Below are positions 57,015 to 64,000 of a stretch of 64,000 bases of DNA, in pieces (position 1 is the stretch's first letter; each line of letters opens with the position of its first letter). Below the pieces are notes generated by a model, which was not told the origin of the DNA, searched no databases, and was given only the letters and a program-made list of their open reading frames with translations. Source of the DNA: Balneatrix alpica DSM 16621 (GTDB lineage Bacteria > Pseudomonadota > Gammaproteobacteria > Pseudomonadales > Balneatricaceae). Location of the stretch: the NCBI RefSeq assembly GCF_000619885.1, contig NZ_KK211041.1, positions 267,191 to 331,190 on the forward strand, written 5' to 3'. Both the position numbers and the translations under genes were made by a program.

Positions 57015-57275
57015 TTAGGCATAGAGCAGTAGCCAGGCGGCCAGAGCGATGCTGGGGCAATAGGCTTGCAGCAATAAGCGCAGCCAGCCGGGGGCCTGAC
57101 GTAACTGCATAAAGTGATCGACCACCAGGGCGGCCTTGAGCATGCTCAGGGTGAGAATCGCTGCGGCGATCACGGGGCGTTGCGGCGGGGATAGCAGAGC
57201 GGCACTCAGGGTCAACAGCAGTAGAATGGCCCAGAGCAGGGTAAGGCGATGGCCGCCGCTGAGGAGCGCGCTCAT
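57015..57275 (-). CDS. norF: NorF-like small membrane protein
   Basis: An 86-residue membrane protein with two to three hydrophobic segments and a cytochrome c oxidase subunit IV-like pattern (AAILTLSMLKAALVVDHFMQL). Such proteins are called NorF when next to NorE. Their role in NO reduction is minor and not well understood. Its ATG overlaps the norE stop as ATGA, so the pair is coupled. Confidence 0.82.
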   Translation of the reverse strand: MSALLSGGHRLTLLWAILLLLTLSAALLSPPQRPVIAAAILTLSMLKAALVVDHFMQLRQAPGWLRLLLQAYCPSIALAAWLLLYA

Positions 57276-57856
57276 AACAGGTATACCAGCGGAAAGAGAA
57301 TCAACCAGACCAGATCCACCATATGCCAGTAGCTGGCACCGGATTGCAGCCCTTGACTGTGGTTGCTGTCAGCATGGTCAGCGTAAAGGTGCCAGGCCAT
57401 CCAGGCCAGAATCAGCATACCCAATATGACGTGCAGCAAGTGGAAGGCGGTGAGCAGGTAATAACTGCTAAAGAAGGCATTGCTATCGAGTTGCCAGCCC
57501 TGTTGCCACAGTTGCTGGTATTCCCAGCCTTTGAGCAGGCAATAGGCCAGGCCACAGAGCCAGGCGCCAAGCAGCCAGGCTGCTGCCTGCTTGGGGCGCG
57601 GTTGTGTTTGTTGCAGCTCCATGGCCATGGCGACGGCATAGCTGCCACTGAGCAGCGCTAGGGTATTGATGACACCAAGCCAGGGGTGGAGCAAATCCTG
57701 GCCGTTACTAAACAACAGAGGCTGTTGATGGCGGAAAATCAGCCAGACCAGAAACAACAGGGCAAACACCGCCAGCTCGGCCAGAATAAAGCACCACATC
57801 GCCAGATCACCGGGGATGCTGGGTTTGGTGAGGCTTGGGCTTAGGGCAAGGGACAT
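57272..57856 (-). CDS. norE: NorE-like cytochrome oxidase subunit III protein
   Basis: A 194-residue membrane protein of the haem-copper oxidase subunit III family, with about five hydrophobic segments. GDLAMWCFILAELAVFALLFLVWLIFR and HLLHVILGMLILAWMAWHL are typical. In nor clusters it is NorE, which aids NO reductase activity. It is not itself a catalytic subunit. The ATG at 57856 has GGAG upstream. It heads the norE-norF-norQ-norD run under the box at 57908. Confidence 0.88.
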   Translation of the reverse strand: MSLALSPSLTKPSIPGDLAMWCFILAELAVFALLFLVWLIFRHQQPLLFSNGQDLLHPWLGVINTLALLSGSYAVAMAMELQQTQPRPKQAAAWLLGAWLCGLAYCLLKGWEYQQLWQQGWQLDSNAFFSSYYLLTAFHLLHVILGMLILAWMAWHLYADHADSNHSQGLQSGASYWHMVDLVWLILFPLVYLL

Positions 57857-57907
57857 AGACACTCCATTCAACTGCCCTGATGCTAGCCTGGCGCGGCTGT
57901 GATGGGG

Positions 57908-57921
57908 TTGATAAGGGTCAA
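57908..57921 (-). promoter_or_regulatory. DNR/FNR box before norEFQD
   Basis: TTGATAAGGGTCAA matches 9 of 10 consensus positions. On the minus strand TAGCAT sits at 57885-57880, which places the box centre at -41.5 from a start near 57873, giving a 17-base leader before norE. Confidence 0.75.
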
Positions 57922-57953
57922 TGCTTGACTGAAATACTGGGTTTTTGGGGAGG

Positions 57954-57977
57954 AAAAACCCCCGCCGAAGCGGGGGG
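57954..57977 (-). terminator. Terminator after nirS
   Basis: Read on the minus strand, the stem CCCCCGC/GCGGGGG closes on a UUCG loop and is followed by TTTTT. This is a very stable intrinsic terminator between nirS and the norE promoter. Confidence 0.93.
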
Positions 57978-58024
57978 AAGGGGCGTTTGCAGCAACTTCT
58001 CAGGTTGCTTCCTTGAGGTAGTGA

Positions 58025-59812
<1,788 letters not shown>

Positions 59813-59837
59813 CTAGGTAGGTTGGCTGTAAACTAAC

Positions 59838-59851
59838 TTGATGGTCATCAA
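59838..59851 (-). promoter_or_regulatory. DNR/FNR box before nirS
   Basis: TTGATGGTCATCAA is a perfect consensus box. On the minus strand TAGCAT lies at 59815-59810, placing the box centre at -41.5 from a start near 59803, 54 bases before the ATG. Confidence 0.85.
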
Positions 59852-59886
59852 ATCAGCTCGGCAGCTGGAAATATCCTGTAGCAAAG

Positions 59887-59900
59887 TTGACCAGGATCAG
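59887..59900 (-). promoter_or_regulatory. Second DNR/FNR-like box before nirS
   Basis: TTGACCAGGATCAG matches 8 of 10 positions and lies 49 bases upstream of the perfect nirS box, between the norB terminator and the nirS promoter. It could be an extra activator site or chance. Confidence 0.45.
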
Positions 59901-59921
59901 CTTTAGGCAGCATCGACATAA

Positions 59922-59947
59922 GAAAAAGCCCGCCAGAGTTGGCGGGC
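59922..59947 (-). terminator. Terminator after norB
   Basis: GCCCGCC (59928-59934) / GGCGGGC (59941-59947) is a seven-base GC-rich stem with a six-base loop. It is followed on the minus strand by CTTTTTCT. It ends norCB transcription. Confidence 0.88.
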
Positions 59948-60006
59948 AAGACTCCTAGCATGAGCGTGCAGAGGAGTGGACAGTGCTAGGTTGTAACGCG
60001 GACGGA

Positions 60007-61410
<1,404 letters not shown>

Positions 61411-61845
61411 TTAGCCCTGAATATTGGGTGGCCAGCCAGCGGCATTAATCTGCGAGCTGTACTTGAGGAATTCCGCCACGGCCTGTAGCTCTTCTTCGCT
61501 CAGGTTGAACTGGGGCATGGAGCGGCGGCCCGGAATGCCTTCGGCAGGGCGACTCTTGATAAAGGCGACGATGGCATCGGTCGAATGGCCGAAGCGCTGG
61601 TAAACATTGCCCAGCTCCGGTGCGTAGTAAGCACCCTCACCGAGCAGGGTATGGCAACCGATGCAGTTATTTTCTTCCCAGACTTTTTTGCCCAGGGAAA
61701 CCTGGGGAGTGATGTTGGCCCGGTTATCGGTCTTGGGTAGTACCGATTCGGTATGCAGGGTCAGGCCTAAAAACACCAAAATGAAGAACAGGCTGCCTCC
61801 ATAAAAGATGTTTCTGGCCATGGATTTGGTAAAGGTTTCATTCAT
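61411..61845 (-). CDS. norC: Nitric oxide reductase subunit C
   Basis: NorC, 144 residues, the membrane-anchored monohaem cytochrome c of cNor, which passes electrons from soluble donors to NorB. One membrane anchor spans residues about 14-32 (NIFYGGSLFFILVFLGLTL). The haem motif is C61-I-G-C64-H65, and RRSMPQFNLS near 108 carries the Met ligand. The ATG at 61845 has AGGAGAG upstream. In-frame ATGs further upstream give unlikely residues. A DNR-type box lies 72-85 bases upstream. Confidence 0.96.
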   Translation of the reverse strand: MNETFTKSMARNIFYGGSLFFILVFLGLTLHTESVLPKTDNRANITPQVSLGKKVWEENNCIGCHTLLGEGAYYAPELGNVYQRFGHSTDAIVAFIKSRPAEGIPGRRSMPQFNLSEEELQAVAEFLKYSSQINAAGWPPNIQG

Positions 61846-61916
61846 CACGGCTCTCCTCATCCTTGGCATCAAGTGATACCCGAGCGGGATTGTCGGAAAA
61901 GCCAGGTCATGCGGCA

Positions 61917-61930
61917 TTGACGATAATCAA
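61917..61930 (-). promoter_or_regulatory. DNR/FNR box before norCB
   Basis: TTGACGATAATCAA matches 9 of 10 positions. On the minus strand GACAAT is at 61894-61889, placing the box centre at -41.5 from a start near 61882, 37 bases before the norC ATG. Confidence 0.75.
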
Positions 61931-61932
61931 GA

Positions 61933-61958
61933 AGCCTTAGCCGCATGGGGCTAAGGCT
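61933..61958 (-). terminator. Terminator-like hairpin after the pseudoazurin gene
   Basis: AGCCTTAGCC (61933-61942) / GGCTAAGGCT (61949-61958) is a perfect ten-base stem, followed by a short T-rich stretch on the minus strand. It separates the pseudoazurin gene from norCB. Confidence 0.7.
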
Positions 61959-61968
61959 GTTGGCGGGA

Positions 61969-62415
61969 TTACTGTACTTGGCTTAGATAGCCCTGCAGAC
62001 GGTCTTTATTCATCACAAAGGTGCTGCTCAAAGCGGGGGCATTGGCTTTGATTTCAGCCAGGTTGCTGGCCTCTCCGGCGACAATGACCCCCACCATGGC
62101 CATGATGCTATGGGGCAGGCACTGATACAGGTAGACCCCCTCTTTATCCAGAGTGATGGAGACTTTCTGGCCCATTTCACCCTTCCAGCCCGTTGCACCT
62201 GCAGGGCTAAGTGCAGGGATGGACTCGGCATTATGGCCAGGATCACTCGGCTCAAAATGAACGGTGTCGCCTACCGCCACCTTCAACACGGCAGGCTCAA
62301 ACACCATGGTGCCGTCACTGCCTTTATTTTTCATTTGTACGATATGTTCGGCGGCCAGCGCGCTTTGAGTGCAGCTGCTGAGCAGCAAAGCAGTGAACCA
62401 GGGCTTGATTGACAT
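61969..62415 (-). CDS. Pseudoazurin (type I blue copper protein)
   Basis: A 148-residue periplasmic cupredoxin that can carry electrons to nitrite or NO reductases. The signal peptide ends near ALAAEH, and the mature part opens AEHIVQMKNKG like pseudoazurins. Copper ligands are visible: H61 in PGHNAES, C99 and H102 in YQCLPHS, and M107. The ATG at 62415 has AAGGAG upstream. Its place before norCB suggests it feeds NirS and/or NorC. Azurins proper have a different, longer layout. Confidence 0.92.
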   Translation of the reverse strand: MSIKPWFTALLLSSCTQSALAAEHIVQMKNKGSDGTMVFEPAVLKVAVGDTVHFEPSDPGHNAESIPALSPAGATGWKGEMGQKVSITLDKEGVYLYQCLPHSIMAMVGVIVAGEASNLAEIKANAPALSSTFVMNKDRLQGYLSQVQ

Positions 62416-62640
62416 GGGAGACTCCTTGGGTTTGTTGACTAAATGCAACTAATTATCATTTGTGTATTGCCTTGACCATGCTTCTTTACGTTGTGCCGCC
62501 TAGCACCTAGGTGTTGATACGGAAGTGCTGTGAATGAAAAAGGGGGCAATGCCATCAGAGGGGAGCTGCGTTGACAGCACAGGGAGGGGCTGCCAAGGTA
62601 GCCGCTATTAAAGAGCGGTGTTGGCAGTGAGGTGGTAGTA

Positions 62641-63321
62641 ATGCAGTACGAATGGATTCTGTTTGATGCGGATGAAACCCTGTTTAGCTTTGATGCCGAG
62701 GCGGGCTTGCGCCATATGTTTGCTCAGCTTGGCTATCATTTCGGCGTGGAGGACTTTGCTGCCTATCAAGCGGTAAATAAGCCTCTGTGGGTGGCCTACC
62801 AGGATGGGCAGATCACTGCCGCACAGTTGCAAACCGAGCGTTTTACCCCCTGGGCGGACAAGCTCAAGGTGACAGCGGCGGAACTGAACTCACGGTTTTT
62901 GGCCTCGATGGCGGACATTTGTGCACCCTTGCCGGGGGCGCGGGAGCTGGTGGAGGCTCTGCACGGTCGGGTCAATCTGGGCATTATTACCAATGGTTTT
63001 ACGGAGCTACAGCAGGTGCGCTTGCAACGCACGGGGCTGGCCCATGCCTTCTCCACCCTGGTGATCTCGGAGCAAGTGGGAGTGGCCAAGCCGGATAAAG
63101 CCATCTTCGAGCATGCCTTTAGCCTGATGGGACAACCGGATAAACAGCGGGTATTGATGGTGGGGGATAATCCACATTCGGATATTCTGGGTGGTCTGAA
63201 TGCCGGCATTCACACCTGCTGGATCAATGCCAGGCAAGAACCTGCCCCAGCGGGAATCGCTCCCCACTATCAGGTGCAAAACCTGTTTGAGTTAAAAGCC
63301 TTGCTGCAGCCTTCTGCCTGA
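62641..63321 (+). CDS. yjjG: Pyrimidine 5'-nucleotidase YjjG
   Basis: A 226-residue HAD-superfamily phosphatase. The nucleophile motif is ILFDADETLFSF (DxDxT) near residue 7, with the second motif IITNGF near 118, the third lysine in VGVAKPDKAIFEHAF near 148, and GDNPHSDILGGLNAGI near 175. Close to YjjG, which removes phosphate from dUMP/dTMP and abnormal pyrimidine nucleotides. The ATG at 62641 is preferred over a GTG three codons earlier. It ends four bases from the convergent acetyltransferase gene. Confidence 0.9.
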   Translation: MQYEWILFDADETLFSFDAEAGLRHMFAQLGYHFGVEDFAAYQAVNKPLWVAYQDGQITAAQLQTERFTPWADKLKVTAAELNSRFLASMADICAPLPGARELVEALHGRVNLGIITNGFTELQQVRLQRTGLAHAFSTLVISEQVGVAKPDKAIFEHAFSLMGQPDKQRVLMVGDNPHSDILGGLNAGIHTCWINARQEPAPAGIAPHYQVQNLFELKALLQPSA

Positions 63322-63325
63322 GCAG

Positions 63326-63820
63326 TCAGAGGGCTTTCTGCCAATAGCCCACATCAATCCAGCGCTCAAACTTAAAGCCCACCTGATGAAAGTGGGCAAC
63401 CTTGACCATGCCGAGTTTTTCATGCAGCGCCACGCTGGCGTCATTGGGTAGGGCAATCACCCCAATAAACTGGCGTTTCCCCAGTGCTTGCAGTTGCTCA
63501 AGCAACTGTTGATAGAGGCGGCTGCCTAAGCCCTGACCCTGGGCAGTCGGCTGTAGGTAAAGGGTACCTTCCACGGTATAGCGATAGCCCTGGCGCTCTT
63601 TCCATTGGCTGGCATAGCTATAGCCCAGCAGCTGTCCCTGATGCTCTGCCACTAACCAGGGCAGCCCCTGCTCCTGTTGCACCTTTTTGAGACGTATTGC
63701 CATGGTCTGGGCAGATACCGGCTCCTCCTCAAAGGTGATAATGCTGTGGCGGATATAGTGGTTATAGAGGTCAGCCAGGGCGGGGGCATCGTGCGGGGTG
63801 GCAGGGCGAATCTGTTGCAT
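63326..63820 (-). CDS. GNAT N-acetyltransferase (PAT/phosphinothricin-like)
   Basis: A 164-residue GNAT-fold enzyme acetylating an amine with acetyl-CoA. Family marks are IRPATPHDAPALADLYNHYI at the N-terminus, SYASQWKERQGYRYTVEGTLYL in the middle, the pyrophosphate loop QGQGLGSRLYQQLLE near 93, and LHEKLGMVKVAHFHQVGFKFERWIDVGYWQK near the end, typical of the phosphinothricin/methionine-sulfone acetyltransferase group. The substrate cannot be set by sequence. The ATG at 63820 begins the conserved N-terminus, and another ATG lies at 63832. The remaining 168 bases to the window end hold nothing I can support. Confidence 0.85.
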   Translation of the reverse strand: MQQIRPATPHDAPALADLYNHYIRHSIITFEEEPVSAQTMAIRLKKVQQEQGLPWLVAEHQGQLLGYSYASQWKERQGYRYTVEGTLYLQPTAQGQGLGSRLYQQLLEQLQALGKRQFIGVIALPNDASVALHEKLGMVKVAHFHQVGFKFERWIDVGYWQKAL

Positions 63821-64000
63821 GAGGATTACCATCTATCAGGGTGAGGTATGTCATGCAGCATAGGCAAATATCAGGCCGGATAGTGAGGAATGAACAGCCA
63901 GGGGCAGGCCGCTATCCTCTTATCCGAATCTAAACTTGATGCCAGCCCGGCATAGCGGCATTATCCATGCTCTTATAAAGGGCGCGGCCCTGATACCGAC

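Noticed and set aside
63833-64000. Possible gene or promoter at the right edge
   Set aside because: The sequence contains a TATAAAG element near 63973, but no coding start is seen before the window ends.

Overview
The window looks like chromosome of a denitrifying marine or aquatic gammaproteobacterium of the Pseudomonadales/Oceanospirillales type. This rests on gene order: purD-purH-fis-dusB-(DUF3426)-prmA-accC-accB-aroQ, and mpl-ubiX-(LON domain)-proA-nadD-rsfS-rlmH-mrdA-mrdB-mltB-rlpA-dacA-dat-ybeD-lipB-lipA // holA-lptE-leuS-ybeL, are arrangements I know from Pseudomonas and relatives. The genus cannot be fixed from this sequence alone. Coding density is high. I saw no rRNA or tRNA gene, CRISPR array, insertion sequence, phage gene or integrase.

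Layout. 1-6.1 kb: hinT, a short Ptb-type phosphotransacylase with ackA, a MASE2-like membrane diguanylate cyclase, and the ybdL-yafV transaminase/omega-amidase pair. 6.1-14.6 kb (minus strand): purine synthesis, fis, translation-related genes and fatty-acid synthesis. 14.9-18.7 kb: a LapD-like c-di-GMP receptor with degenerate GGDEF and EAL sites, a DUF2333 protein and a ParA-like ATPase. 18.9-21.7 kb: two unrecognised proteins, ppa and fbp. 21.8-41.4 kb: the cell-wall, lipoylation and LPS housekeeping block. 41.3-48.1 kb: a Cache-PAS-GGDEF-EAL protein, an iron-type alcohol dehydrogenase, a di-haem cytochrome c peroxidase and a small YafY/WYL regulator operon. 48.2-52.9 kb: a predicted gluconate uptake module, gntK plus a TRAP transporter (DctQ, DctM, DctP), divergent from gntR. 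52.9-62.4 kb: an HD-GYP protein followed by a denitrification cluster read on the minus strand: pseudoazurin, norCB, nirS, norEFQD. 62.6-63.8 kb: yjjG and a GNAT acetyltransferase.

How it fits together. NirS reduces nitrite to NO and NorCB reduces NO to N2O. Pseudoazurin is a plausible electron donor, and NorQ/NorD are the usual maturation partners of NorCB. FNR/ANR/DNR-type palindromes lie at nearly the same distance upstream of norC, nirS, norE and the cytochrome c peroxidase. Three of the four have a good -10 hexamer placed as expected for a -41.5 activator site, and the norC hexamer is weaker. Two 16-bp GntR-type operators, 136 bp apart centre to centre, flank the gntK-gntR divergent region, and one covers the gntK start codon.

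Four c-di-GMP proteins occur in 64 kb. One sits directly behind norD and one starts next to a perfect FNR-type palindrome. That makes a link between anaerobic respiration and c-di-GMP the main hypothesis I would test here. I found no clearly unprecedented multi-gene system. The best leads are the stand-alone nirS cluster with its shared promoter geometry, the GntR-controlled TRAP module, and the LapD-like/DUF2333/ParA operon.
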